Notes: a model not told the origin generated them from the sequence alone. Positions 32,953 to 41,772 are shown, counted from the first letter of the stretch. The stretch: 64,000 nt of DNA from CAYQMF01 sp964418595 (GCA_964418595.1 CAYQMF010000006.1:44634-108633); one strand, 5' to 3'. Translations and numbers: made by a program.

Positions 32953-34808
32953 AAGAAGCCCTTCAAGACCTCCACGAAAGTGGCGGCCGTGCGCAGGTTG
33001 GCGTCGTGCGCCGGTACGAACCCCGCCGCGCGCAGCTTCTCGAGGCGTTGCACTTCGGCCTTGGCGTGCGCCAACTCGCTCTCGAGCAGCCGCTCCGTCA
33101 GTTCGAGCTGCTGGCGCGCCGTGCGCGCCTTGATCTCGGCGATGTGCGCCGCGTGCTTCTGGGCGACGCCCTGTTGGGTGGCCTCGACGATCTGCGCCAG
33201 CTCCATCTCGGCGATCTCGACTGCGCCGCGAAGCTCGATGCCGCGGGACACGATGTCGAGCAGTTGGGTGAGGCTGCGCGCGGACGCTGCGACGCCTTCG
33301 ATCGGGGGCAGCGTGAGGGGATCCAGGGTCGGTGCGACGTCCGTGGCCGGAGTCCCCGCCTTGCGCGCGACCCTTGGATCCACGGGGACGATGAGGCGTT
33401 GCCCGGGCCGCAAGGCCGTGGGATCGAGCCCGGGGTTGGCGGCGAGGACTCGCTCGATCGCCGCCGCGCTGCCGAAGAGCGAGGTCGCGATCTTCACGAG
33501 GGTGTCGCCCTTCTGCACGACGTAGGTCTCACGCGCGCTGCGTGGGTCCTGGGTCGAGCCCAGGCCTTGCAACGACGGTTGGACCGTCACGAGGTCCTGC
33601 CCGTCCTTGGGCGGAGCACCCCTGTCGGCGAGCAGCTGACGCAGCGCCTCGACCTCCGCGCGCAGTTCTCGCACCTGCGTGCGCAGCTCCGTGGTCTGCG
33701 CGGCCTCGCCTTCGGGCGGGGCCTGCGCGGTCGCCACCCCGCAGAGGCTGGCGGTGAGGGCGACCAAGGTGATCGCACCGACGGCGCTCGCCAAGCGGCG
33801 GCGCAAGGAGACGGAACGGGACAGCGGCACTTCGCGAGCGAGCAGCATCTGGATCCTCTCGTAGAACTCGGACGGACGATGGAAGACGGACAGGGCGCCG
33901 GCGTGCGCCACGCGCGCGTCGCCCGCCTCCGCGAGCGTGAGCAGCTCGCGCACGTAGCCGCGCACCGAACTCGCCTGGGCCGCCGCGTCGTCGGCGAGGA
34001 GTTCGGCGCAGAAGCGCACCCGCGCGCGCAGCCACCAGAACATCGGTTGCCAGAAGCACAGCGGGAACAGGAGGGCGAACAGCGCCTGGACGCGGCAGTC
34101 ACCGGCGCGGATGTGCGCCAGTTCGTGGGCGAGCACGGCGCGGGCGGCGTCGGCGCGCGTGGGCTCGATCAGGTGCCGCGGCAGCACGACGAACGGCCGC
34201 CACGCGCCCGCGCAGAAGGCGCGCGTCCGCCCGGCGGTGACGAGCACCGGTACGCCCGCGCCGGCGGCCAGCCACGCCGGCGCGGGCACGCACCGTCGGC
34301 GAAGGCTCCGCAGGCGGACGCAACCGAGCAGGAGCCATGCGGCGGTGGTCGCCGCGCCGAGGAGGAACGCGATCGCGAGCAGGCGGCCGGCCGCGTCGGC
34401 AGCGACGACGGGTTGCGACGACATCGGGATCTCGATTCGCCCCGTCGCGGCGAGGGTCGGTGCCGCGGGCGTGGTTCCGGTCGGGCTCGGCGTCGCCAGC
34501 TCCATGGCCAGGGGCCTTGTCGGAACGACCTCCGTGCGGATCGGCGCCGGCGTCGACGCGGTCCGTGGGGCGTCGGTGGGGGTGCCGGGCGAGGCACCGG
34601 CGGAGACGCCGGAGAGGGGGAGCCTCGGCAACGGCACGGCGGCGGCCACCAGGTAGAGACAGAGCGCCGCCCCCGTCCACACGCCGAGCCGCCGGCGCTC
34701 GACGGGCGCGCGCGCGAACCACATCGCGAGGCACCCCAGGGCCAGCACTGCCGACGCGCCGAGCGCCAGCACCGCGCCGTTCGCCACCAGGAACTCGACG
34801 ACCCGCAT
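32949..34808 (-). CDS. BlaR1/M56-family membrane peptidase with LysM domain
   Basis: The product has 619 residues. It has N-terminal membrane helices (residues 1-60), a Pro/Thr-rich linker, a further helix, and the M56 zinc motif HELAH (H228, E229, H232) with the downstream ELLADDAAAQ glutamate. Another helix (SAVGAITLVALTASLCGVA) leads out of the membrane to a LysM domain at about 429-476 (YVVQKGDTLVKIATSLFG, then LRPGQRLIVP). A C-terminal coiled coil (about 510-600) completes it. BlaR1 itself carries a penicillin-binding sensor; here LysM replaces it, so the ligand may be peptidoglycan. It lies 3 bases after blaI, whose repressor it probably cleaves. Confidence 0.87.
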   Translation of the reverse strand: MRVVEFLVANGAVLALGASAVLALGCLAMWFARAPVERRRLGVWTGAALCLYLVAAAVPLPRLPLSGVSAGASPGTPTDAPRTASTPAPIRTEVVPTRPLAMELATPSPTGTTPAAPTLAATGRIEIPMSSQPVVAADAAGRLLAIAFLLGAATTAAWLLLGCVRLRSLRRRCVPAPAWLAAGAGVPVLVTAGRTRAFCAGAWRPFVVLPRHLIEPTRADAARAVLAHELAHIRAGDCRVQALFALLFPLCFWQPMFWWLRARVRFCAELLADDAAAQASSVRGYVRELLTLAEAGDARVAHAGALSVFHRPSEFYERIQMLLAREVPLSRSVSLRRRLASAVGAITLVALTASLCGVATAQAPPEGEAAQTTELRTQVRELRAEVEALRQLLADRGAPPKDGQDLVTVQPSLQGLGSTQDPRSARETYVVQKGDTLVKIATSLFGSAAAIERVLAANPGLDPTALRPGQRLIVPVDPRVARKAGTPATDVAPTLDPLTLPPIEGVAASARSLTQLLDIVSRGIELRGAVEIAEMELAQIVEATQQGVAQKHAAHIAEIKARTARQQLELTERLLESELAHAKAEVQRLEKLRAAGFVPAHDANLRTAATFVEVLKGFF

Positions 34809-34811
34809 CGT

Positions 34812-35204
34812 TCACTCCCTCGCCTTGGCGTCGCGCTCAGCCTGTGCAAGCAGCTCGCGCAGCTTGCGCAGCTCGTCGCGGCTGGGCGGTCGCGCCGCGA
34901 ACATGCTCTCCACCAACTGGTCGACGGCGCCGTCGAAGACCGTGTCGAGCATGCCGGAGACCAGGGTCTTGCGCGTCCGCGCGCCCTGCTGCACGGGCCG
35001 GTACACGAACGAGCGCCCCACCGTGCGGTGCTTGACGAGGCCCTTCTGCTCCATCGTGCGCAGGAAGGCCTGCACCGTGTTCTGCACGATCGGCAGGTCG
35101 CCGCGCAGCGCCTCGTACACCTCGCGCACGGTCGCTTCGCCGCGCTGCCAGAGGACCTTCAGGATCGAGAGTTCGCGTTCGGTCGGTTCGGGGATCGACG
35201 GCAT
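34812..35204 (-). CDS. BlaI/MecI-type transcriptional repressor
   Basis: The product has 130 residues. The winged-helix DNA-binding domain (PTERELSILKVLWQRGEATV, VQNTVQAFLRTMEQKGLV, FVYRPV) is followed by the C-terminal dimerisation helix (LVESMFAARPP to ELLAQAERD). BlaI proteins repress their own operon until the partner M56 protease cleaves them. The adjoining M56-LysM gene and an inverted repeat overlapping the promoter fit this circuit. The start is the ATG at 35204. Confidence 0.92.
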   Translation of the reverse strand: MPSIPEPTERELSILKVLWQRGEATVREVYEALRGDLPIVQNTVQAFLRTMEQKGLVKHRTVGRSFVYRPVQQGARTRKTLVSGMLDTVFDGAVDQLVESMFAARPPSRDELRKLRELLAQAERDAKARE

Positions 35205-35236
35205 GAGGAGGGGTCGCCCGTAGGCTTATGTCGCAA

Positions 35237-35266
35237 AGCTTAGAGAACTAAGCGAGTCGCTGTCCA
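35237..35266 (-). promoter_or_regulatory. blaI promoter with overlapping operator palindrome
   Basis: On the minus strand, TGGACA (35266-35261), 18 bases, TAAGCT (35242-35237). The perfect inverted repeat GCTTAG-AGAA-CTAAGC (35238-35253) covers the -10 and part of the spacer. It is notably AT-rich against its surroundings. It ends 33 bases upstream of blaI. It fits an autorepression operator; the exact binding sequence of this BlaI is unknown. Confidence 0.6.
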
Positions 35267-35284
35267 GCCCCGTCGCCGCGGCAG

Positions 35285-35313
35285 TTTGCCCAGGCGCAGG
35301 CGCCGGCTACGCT
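35285..35313 (+). promoter_or_regulatory. mnmE promoter candidate
   Basis: TTTGCC (35285-35290), 17 bases, TACGCT (35308-35313), 11 bases before ATG 35325. The transcript would have a very short leader. It is divergent from the blaI promoter, whose -35 is only 19 bases away, so BlaI might affect both. Confidence 0.4.
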
Positions 35314-35324
35314 CCCGCGCACCC

Positions 35325-36647
35325 ATGCTCGGGGACACCATCGCCGCCATCGCTTCGCCGCCGGGGCCGGCCGCGCGGGGCGTGATCCGCGTGTCGGGAC
35401 CGATCGCGTTCGCGGCGGCGGCTGCGCTCATCGGCGACGAGGTCGCGCGCGCGCGTGCGGCGCGGGCGTGTTTGCTGCGCGTGGTGGGGCAGCCGGTCGA
35501 CGGCCTCCTCCTGCTGATGCCGGGACCGGGTTCGTACACCGGCGAAGACACCGTCGAGCTGCACCTGCCGGGCTCGCCGCTGCTCCTGGAGCTCGTGCTC
35601 GGCGATCTGCGCGCGCACGGCGTGCGCGATGCCACGCCCGGGGAGTTCACGCGCCGGGCCTTCTTGAACGGCAGGCTCTCGTTGTCGCAGGCCGAAGCGG
35701 TCGCCGCGCTCATCGGCGCGGATGGCGAAGCGGCCCGCCGGTTCGCCGCCGACGTCCTGCGCGGCGGTCTGCGCGAGACCGTGGCCGCCGTGCGCAGCGA
35801 CCTCGAGAACGCGCTGGCCGCGCTGGAGGCCGGCCTCGACTTCACGTCCGACGAGACCGGCTCGACCACGCCCGACCAGTGGCTGCCGGCGCTGGCGCGC
35901 GCGCGCGCTCGCCTCGACGAACTGCGCGCGCAGGTGCCCGCCACCGTATCCGGCGGCGAGCTGCTGCTGCTGGGCGCCGCGAACGCCGGCAAGTCATCGC
36001 TGTGCAACGCGCTCGCCGGCCGCGAGGTCGCGCTCGTCGACGCGGTCGCCGGCACGACGCGCGACGTGATCGCGGTGCATCTCGAAGGCGGCGCGGTGCT
36101 CCTCGACACGCCCGGTGACCTCGACGCCGCGCCGGCGCGCGACGTCGCCGCGCTCGCGCTGCGCGATCGCCTCGCGCACCGCGCCGGCGCCGCGCTCTTA
36201 GTCGTCGACGCAGAAGCACCCCGCGCGCCCGCCACGCTCGCCCTGCCGCCCGCGGGCACCGTGTTCACCAAGTGCGAACTCGTCGACGTGCCGAGCACGT
36301 CCGAGGGTCGCGCCGCGTGGCTCGCCGCGCGCGGCCTGCAGGCGCTGCCGGCGCCGCACTTCTTCGTCAGCAGCCACACGGGCGAAGGCCTCCCCGCCCT
36401 GCGCGCGCGGATCGACACCTTCCGCGGCAGCGGCCCGCGCCCCGGCATGGGTCGCCTCGCCGCGGCGCTGGCCGAGTGCGCCGGTGCGTGCGCCCGCGCC
36501 GCCGCGGGTGCAGCGGCGGGCGTCGGCGACGAACTGATCGCCGCGGAGCTGACCGACGCCCTGCGCGCGCTGGAAGCGATCGACGGCCGCAGCACACCCG
36601 AAGACCGGCTTGATCTGATCTTCGGGGCGTTCTGTCTGGGCAAGTAG
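35325..36647 (+). CDS. mnmE: tRNA modification GTPase MnmE
   Basis: The product has 440 residues. With MnmG it makes the 5-carboxymethylaminomethyl group on U34 of tRNA. The N-terminal folate-binding domain has DTIAAIASPPGPAARGVIRV and PGEFTRRAFLNGRLSLSQAEA. The G domain has GAANAGKSS (G1), GTTRD (G2), DTPGD (G3) and TKCEL (G4). The C-terminus is FCLGK, the family's FCIGK. G3 is usually DTAG and G4 NKxD, so two nucleotide motifs are unusual here. ATG 35325 is the first start that gives the conserved N-terminus. Confidence 0.95.
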   Translation: MLGDTIAAIASPPGPAARGVIRVSGPIAFAAAAALIGDEVARARAARACLLRVVGQPVDGLLLLMPGPGSYTGEDTVELHLPGSPLLLELVLGDLRAHGVRDATPGEFTRRAFLNGRLSLSQAEAVAALIGADGEAARRFAADVLRGGLRETVAAVRSDLENALAALEAGLDFTSDETGSTTPDQWLPALARARARLDELRAQVPATVSGGELLLLGAANAGKSSLCNALAGREVALVDAVAGTTRDVIAVHLEGGAVLLDTPGDLDAAPARDVAALALRDRLAHRAGAALLVVDAEAPRAPATLALPPAGTVFTKCELVDVPSTSEGRAAWLAARGLQALPAPHFFVSSHTGEGLPALRARIDTFRGSGPRPGMGRLAAALAECAGACARAAAGAAAGVGDELIAAELTDALRALEAIDGRSTPEDRLDLIFGAFCLGK

Positions 36648-36695
36648 GGGGCGCAACCCATGGTGCCCACCGCTTGTGCTACACCTGCGCCCACC

Positions 36696-37826
36696 ATGCG
36701 CGCGCTCCCCTCGCTCCTCCTCCCGCTCCTCGTCGTTCCCGCCGCCGCCCAGGGCGACATCCTGTACGGAGTCCGCGGCGGCAACACGCTCGTGAGCATC
36801 GACACGGCCACGCTGATCGCCACCGACATCGGGGCCATCGGCTTCAGCAGCATCGGCGGGCTGACCATCGGCAACGACGGCACGCTCTACGGCATCACGA
36901 CGGGCACCGATGAGCTGATCCGCATCGATCGCACGACCGGCGCCGGCACGTCGGTCGGACCGGCCGGGTTGCCGATCACCTACTCGACCGGGCTCGGCAC
37001 CGACCCCACGAGCGGCACGCTGTACGGTGTGGCCCAGGGCGGCGTCGGCTTCAGCTCCGTCCTCGTGCGCTTCGACCGCAACACCGGCGCCGCCACGCGC
37101 ATCGCCGACATGACCGGCAACGGCAGTACCGCCGTGGTCGGCCTCGATGGCGATGGCGCCGGCCAGCTCTGGGGCATCGATGGCGGGTCCGGGCACGAGG
37201 AACTGATCCGCGTCGACAAGGCCAGCGGCGCAGTCGCCGTCGTCGGTCCTGCCGGCCTCGCGAACTACCCCAACATCGGCTGCTTCGACATCGGCCCGTC
37301 GGGCACCGCGTGGGCGGTGAACTCGCAGAGTCCCAGCTACACGCTGCTGCAGGTCGACCTCACGACCGGCGCCCCGATCTTCGTCGGCGTGCTGACCGGG
37401 ATCCCCTTCAGCACGAACTTCACGGGCCTCGCGTCGGAGACGTGCCGGCAGATCACGGCCAGCGAGACGCCGCGCGCCGGCACGCCGCCGAACCCGAGCG
37501 CGTTCCTCGCCGGCGCGACCTCGGGCCCGATCCTCGATCGCACGTGGGATCCGTCGGTCGACCATCGCGCGTTCTTCCCCAATGCCCTGCTCGATCTGCT
37601 GGTGCTCTCCGGCGCCAGCGCGAACGTGCCGAGCCCGTTCGGTACGCTGCTCTGCGATCTCAGCGCGCACCTGCTGATCACCAAGCCACCGATCGCGCCC
37701 TTCCTCGTTCCGATTCCGAACAACTGCGCGCTCTCCGGCCGGCGCCTGTGCGCGCAGGCCGGCTCAGCCGACGCAGCGATCGTGCGGCTCACCAACGCGC
37801 TCGACATCCAACTCGGCGTGCGGTGA
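36696..37826 (+). CDS. Secreted repeat protein with planctomycete C-terminal domain
   Basis: The product has 376 residues. ATG 36696 gives a signal peptide (RALPSLLLPLLVVPAAAQ). The body has propeller-like repeats: LYGVRGGNTLVSIDTAT, GLTIGNDGTLYGITTGTDEL, TLYGVAQGGVGFSSVLVRFD, LWGIDGGSGHEELIRVD, TAWAVNSQSPSYTLLQVD. This is similar to DUF4394 or NHL-type propellers. The C-terminal ~120 residues (ETPRAGTPPNPSAFLAGA to LTNALDIQLGVR) match the tail type found on the ELWxTDG protein. No enzyme motif is seen. An in-frame ATG at 36660 would only lengthen the N-terminus. Confidence 0.75.
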   Translation: MRALPSLLLPLLVVPAAAQGDILYGVRGGNTLVSIDTATLIATDIGAIGFSSIGGLTIGNDGTLYGITTGTDELIRIDRTTGAGTSVGPAGLPITYSTGLGTDPTSGTLYGVAQGGVGFSSVLVRFDRNTGAATRIADMTGNGSTAVVGLDGDGAGQLWGIDGGSGHEELIRVDKASGAVAVVGPAGLANYPNIGCFDIGPSGTAWAVNSQSPSYTLLQVDLTTGAPIFVGVLTGIPFSTNFTGLASETCRQITASETPRAGTPPNPSAFLAGATSGPILDRTWDPSVDHRAFFPNALLDLLVLSGASANVPSPFGTLLCDLSAHLLITKPPIAPFLVPIPNNCALSGRRLCAQAGSADAAIVRLTNALDIQLGVR

Positions 37827-37902
37827 TTCCAGCGCGTTCGCGGCGCCGCGTGGCGTAGGCTCCCGGGCGGCAGAAGAGCACCCGCGTATTCCGGAGGAAC
37901 CC

Positions 37903-40659
37903 GTGTCGCACGACCCGTTCGCCGCCTCGTCCAAGGCCTCACCCTTCGCGCGCGTCGCCGCCGGCATCGCGACGCTCCTCGTGGCCTTGACGATCGGCCG
38001 CCCGCTGGCAGCCCAGGTCGGCTACGCCGTCGAGATCGCGACGCAGACCGACGCGAACGTCACCAGCCTCGACGCGCAGACCGCGATCAACGACGCGGGG
38101 TGGATCGCGTGCACCGGGGTCGCCGCCGGTCGCAGCACGATCTTCGTCATCGACCCGGCGAACGCGCGGCAGGTGGTCAGCACGGCGGCGACCAACACGA
38201 CCTACGCCGGGGCCGCGATCGACAACAACTCGCCGCCGCAGCTGGCGGTGCGATCGCTCATCGCCGGTCCCTCCTATGCGATCCGGCGATGGTCGCTGGC
38301 CGGGGGCTTCGTCAACATCGGGATCTCGCCTGGCGACTTCGATTCTGCGACGTCGTACGTGCACCTGAACGACAGTGGCGTCGTCGCCTTCCCCGGCCTC
38401 ACCCAGGGCTCCTCGCGCCTCGTGCTCTTCGCGGGCAGCGCGCGCCCGCCGGCAAACCTCGCCGAGTTTCCCTTCGCGTTCGCGTTCCGACCGCAGATCG
38501 CCGACGACGGCCGCATCCTCGTCCGCCGTCCCACGGGGGAGATCGTCACCTACGCCCCGGCGGCCGACATCGCGCTGCCGCCGACATGGACCCTGACCGG
38601 CAACATGCCGGGCATCTCGCGCGACGGCCGCGCGGTCGGCTTCATCGGCAACCGTGGCATGGGCAAGGCGCTGTACCTCAGCTATCGCGATACCGCGGGA
38701 TGGAACTTGCTCCCCGTGGTCGGCGAGAACGCGACCGGGCCGTTCACCGACTTCGCCGACGGCGTGCGTGTCGGTGTGACCAGCAGCGGCGATGCCGCCA
38801 CGACCCAGCGGATCTCGCTCGTCTACTACGCGCTCGCGCAGGGGGTGTGGGGTGTGTGGTCGACGGACGTGACGATCCAAACGACCGGGGGCGTGCGCTC
38901 GACGGTCGTGTCGCGGCCGTCGGCCGTCGTCAAGGTCGGCGACGTGATCGGCGGCCTCACCATCACCAGCCTCAACCTCGTGCACCCGATCAACCGTGAC
39001 GGCGACGTGGCGTGCTGGTTCGCGCACGCGGCGGGCTCCGGCGTGCTGCGCGCGCGGCGCAAGGTGCGCGTCGACCGCGAGAACATGCGGTTGAAGTCCG
39101 CGACCGCGGTGGCGAATGGCGCGAGCCGTTGGCGCCTGACGCTGGAGATGGACAACGACAACGCCGACGACAACCTGCAGAACACGGAGCCCGACTGGCG
39201 TCGGTGGTGGCACTGCGAGGTCGAGGTGTTCGACACGACGGCGGGGGAGACTCTCGACGTCGACGTCACCAACGCCGGCTACGCCGATGTCTTCGTCCCG
39301 GCGTGGAGCCTCAGCACCGACGGCGGCCAGACCTTCCCGCCGTACGTCCGCATTCCTGCGGCGAACATCAGCGGGCAGACGTACACGAGCGCCACGGCCA
39401 CCCACCACATGCAGCTCGTGACCCCGCCGGGCGTCACGCACCTGCGCCTCGCCAAGTTCCTCCCGTACTCGGTCGCCGACAAGGATGCGTGGCTCGGCAG
39501 CCTGAACCACCCGCGCCTCACGATCGGCACGTTGCCGCTCGCATCCGAGGAAGGTCGCCCCATCCACATGCTGGAGATCACGGATCGGACCATGCCGGCG
39601 GAAGGCAAGCGGCGCGTGTGGATCCACAGCGGCACGCACCCGGGCGAGACGACCAGCTACTTCACCTTGGAGGGACTCGTCGGCTACCTGCTGTCCGGTT
39701 CGCCCGCGGTCGAGGGGCTCCTCGACAAGGTCATCTTCGACATCGTGCCGATGCAGAACCCCGACGGGGTGTTCCACGGCAACTATCGCACGAACGCGCG
39801 CAGCCAGAACCTGGAGGAGCAGTGGCGGCGGGCGGACGCCCAGAAGTCGGCCGAGGTCCTCGCGATCAAACGCCAGATCGAGCTGTTCATGGGCACGGCC
39901 CAGGCGCCGGGCGTTGCGCCAATCGTGGTCCTGCTCAACCTGCACAGCGCCCACAACGTGGCGTGGCCGTTCCACTTCGAGCACGTCGCGAATCCCAACG
40001 CCGGGCCCACGGATCCCAATGGCGTGCGCCCGGCGGTGGCCGTCCTCGAGTCCATCTGGGTCAGCACGTTCAAGGCGGCGAGCGCGTTCGTGAACCGCGG
40101 CACGAGCCAGTCGAGCAACGCGTCGCGCGCCGTGATCGAAGGCTGGGTGCACGACGCGTACACCGTCAATGGGGCGTGGTCGCCGGTGATGGCGATCACC
40201 TTCGAGGGCACCTACCTGAAGGGCCCCGACGGGGTGAACCTCGTCACCGCCGCCGACTACCGGGCGCTGGGCGCCGAGATGGGCCGCGCGCTGCTCGCGT
40301 ACTTCGGACGCGGCACGATCACCGCGTGGGGTCGCGTGTGCGAGGGCGCCGTGCTGTCTGCGACGATCGGCTCCGGCCGACTCGCGGCGACGGTGGCCGG
40401 CGTCGCTCCCGCCACCGCGGGCGTCTTCGCGGTGGGTACCCAACGTTTCGACATCCCCTTGCCTTGGCCGAGCATCTGCTCGCTTGGAGTCTTCCCCGAC
40501 ATCTCGCTGTCGTTCAGCTCGGACAACAGCGGCCGGTGGCTGCTCGACGTGCCGTTGCCGCCTGTGTTCTGTGCCGCGATGCAGGCGATCGTGCTCGAAC
40601 CGCGTGGGCAGCTCCGGTTGGTGAGCAGCAACGGCCTGACCGGCTTCTACCGCCGCTGA
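37903..40659 (+). CDS. Large secreted M14 zinc carboxypeptidase
   Basis: The product has 918 residues. GTG 37903 has a good Shine-Dalgarno (ggaggaac) and leads into a signal segment (VAAGIATLLVALTIGRPLAAQ). Residues about 40-430 are beta-rich with no clear family. The M14 domain starts near 560: zinc ligands H579 and E582 (HPGE), the NPDGVFHGNYRTNARSQNLEEQW substrate region (split here across positions 625-650), a third histidine at H681 (LNLHSAHN), and a catalytic Glu at about E768 (ITFEGTYL). It resembles the M14 subgroup that trims peptides or cell-wall stem peptides outside the cell. The last ~110 residues are another planctomycete-type tail. Confidence 0.85.
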   Translation: MSHDPFAASSKASPFARVAAGIATLLVALTIGRPLAAQVGYAVEIATQTDANVTSLDAQTAINDAGWIACTGVAAGRSTIFVIDPANARQVVSTAATNTTYAGAAIDNNSPPQLAVRSLIAGPSYAIRRWSLAGGFVNIGISPGDFDSATSYVHLNDSGVVAFPGLTQGSSRLVLFAGSARPPANLAEFPFAFAFRPQIADDGRILVRRPTGEIVTYAPAADIALPPTWTLTGNMPGISRDGRAVGFIGNRGMGKALYLSYRDTAGWNLLPVVGENATGPFTDFADGVRVGVTSSGDAATTQRISLVYYALAQGVWGVWSTDVTIQTTGGVRSTVVSRPSAVVKVGDVIGGLTITSLNLVHPINRDGDVACWFAHAAGSGVLRARRKVRVDRENMRLKSATAVANGASRWRLTLEMDNDNADDNLQNTEPDWRRWWHCEVEVFDTTAGETLDVDVTNAGYADVFVPAWSLSTDGGQTFPPYVRIPAANISGQTYTSATATHHMQLVTPPGVTHLRLAKFLPYSVADKDAWLGSLNHPRLTIGTLPLASEEGRPIHMLEITDRTMPAEGKRRVWIHSGTHPGETTSYFTLEGLVGYLLSGSPAVEGLLDKVIFDIVPMQNPDGVFHGNYRTNARSQNLEEQWRRADAQKSAEVLAIKRQIELFMGTAQAPGVAPIVVLLNLHSAHNVAWPFHFEHVANPNAGPTDPNGVRPAVAVLESIWVSTFKAASAFVNRGTSQSSNASRAVIEGWVHDAYTVNGAWSPVMAITFEGTYLKGPDGVNLVTAADYRALGAEMGRALLAYFGRGTITAWGRVCEGAVLSATIGSGRLAATVAGVAPATAGVFAVGTQRFDIPLPWPSICSLGVFPDISLSFSSDNSGRWLLDVPLPPVFCAAMQAIVLEPRGQLRLVSSNGLTGFYRR

Positions 40660-40730
40660 CCCACGGGTCGAGCGCACCGATCGACCCGTCCCACCCGCGC
40701 ACACGTCCGACCTCGCCGGACACAAAGACT

Positions 40731-40759
40731 TTGACACACAAGGTCTTGGGGGCTACGGT
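40731..40759 (+). promoter_or_regulatory. nrdR promoter candidate
   Basis: TTGACA (40731-40736), 17 bases, TACGGT (40754-40759). The -35 is a perfect consensus, rare in this GC-rich window. The start codon is 85 bases further on. No NrdR box (ACACnATATnGTGT-like) is visible near it. Confidence 0.55.
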
Positions 40760-40844
40760 CCGCGCCGTGCCACGGAATGGGCTTCGCCCGCGGGTCAGCG
40801 CGGGGTAGCGCACCGCGGCGCGGCCCACCTCGATCCACACCCCG

Positions 40845-41414
40845 ATGCGCTGTCCGTACTGCAAGACCGACGACGACCGCGTGATCGACTCGCGCGCGAG
40901 CTCGGACGGGTTTGCCATCCGCCGCCGCCGCCACTGCGCGAGCTGCGGGCGCCGCTACACCACCTACGAGCGCGCGGAGGCGACGCCGCTGCGGGTCGTC
41001 AAGAAGGACGGCGACCGCGTCGAGTTCGACCGCAACAAGGTCCTCAACGGGATCCTGCGGGCGTGCGAGAAGCGGCCGGTCACCACGGACCAGATCGAGG
41101 ACCTGGTCGACCGGATCGAGCGGCAGTGCATGGAGGCCTTCGACAAGGAGGTGCCGTCGAAGGTGATCGGCAACCTCATCATGCAGGAGCTGCGCCAGCT
41201 CGACTCGGTGGCGTACGTGCGCTTCGCGTCCGTGTATCGCGAGTTCAAGGATGCCTCGCAGTTCCTGGAGGAACTGCGGCCCATCCTCGAGCATGGCGGT
41301 GGCCAGAACAGCGGCGGCCAGTCCAACACCGGCAGCCAGAACGGCAACGTCCAGAACACCAAGGGGGATGGATCGCGTGAGAAGACGAGAGGCGTATCTA
41401 GTCGAGAAGCGTGA
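40845..41414 (+). CDS. nrdR: Transcriptional repressor NrdR
   Basis: The product has 189 residues. A Cys4 zinc ribbon (C3, C6, C31, C34) and an ATP-cone domain at about 47-137 (LRVVKKDGDRVEFDRNKVLNGI) are the full NrdR layout; the protein senses ATP/dATP and represses ribonucleotide reductase genes. The family usually ends near residue 150, so the last ~40 residues (GGGQNSGGQSNTGSQNGN and after) are an added low-complexity tail. The tail is encoded partly in the overlap with the next gene. No reductase genes are in the window. Confidence 0.96.
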   Translation: MRCPYCKTDDDRVIDSRASSDGFAIRRRRHCASCGRRYTTYERAEATPLRVVKKDGDRVEFDRNKVLNGILRACEKRPVTTDQIEDLVDRIERQCMEAFDKEVPSKVIGNLIMQELRQLDSVAYVRFASVYREFKDASQFLEELRPILEHGGGQNSGGQSNTGSQNGNVQNTKGDGSREKTRGVSSREA

Positions 41415-41772
41415 CGGCCGGCGCGAGTGGTTGCGCACGACCAAGCTCGCGCGCTCCATCCGGGCGGCGCTGTCAGTCGAGAGCGACGACGTGGCGAGTG
41501 GCGCCGACGACTGGCTGGCGATGGACCTCGCCACTGCGGTCATCGGCGGGCTGCGCGCGCGTGGCGACCTGAGCGTCGTGCGTACGGAGCGGATCGGCGA
41601 GGCGACGGTGCGCGTGCTGATCGCCACCGGCTACCCGCGCGCGGCGGCCGCGTACACCCGCGTGGGCACCGACCGGGTGCGCCGGCGTGGGACCCTGCGC
41701 AGCCACGACGCCGGTGCGGCGCTGGCCGGTGCGCGGGCCTCGGGCGACGACGTCGACATCTACCGTTCCTAG
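41368..41772 (+). CDS. Small protein, probable stand-alone ATP-cone-like domain
   Basis: The product has 134 residues. The sequence YLVEKRDGRREWLRTTKLAR followed by SIRAALSVESDDV, ATAVIGGLRARGDLSVVRTERIG and VLIATGYPRAAAAYTRV follows the pattern of an ATP-cone: V-x-K-R-D-G, then T-K-L-x-x-S-I, and a terminal A-A-Y-x-R. It overlaps nrdR by 47 bases in another frame. The start is ATG 41368, preceded by an aggggg Shine-Dalgarno-like run; GTG 41377 is an alternative. No other domain is present. It might be a truncated regulator or partner of NrdR. The family assignment is mine by eye and needs a profile search. Confidence 0.6.
   Translation: MDRVRRREAYLVEKRDGRREWLRTTKLARSIRAALSVESDDVASGADDWLAMDLATAVIGGLRARGDLSVVRTERIGEATVRVLIATGYPRAAAAYTRVGTDRVRRRGTLRSHDAGAALAGARASGDDVDIYRS

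Noticed and set aside
40660..40844. NrdR box upstream of nrdR
   Set aside because: The direct repeats around the -35 do not fit the known ACACnATATnGTGT-type box.
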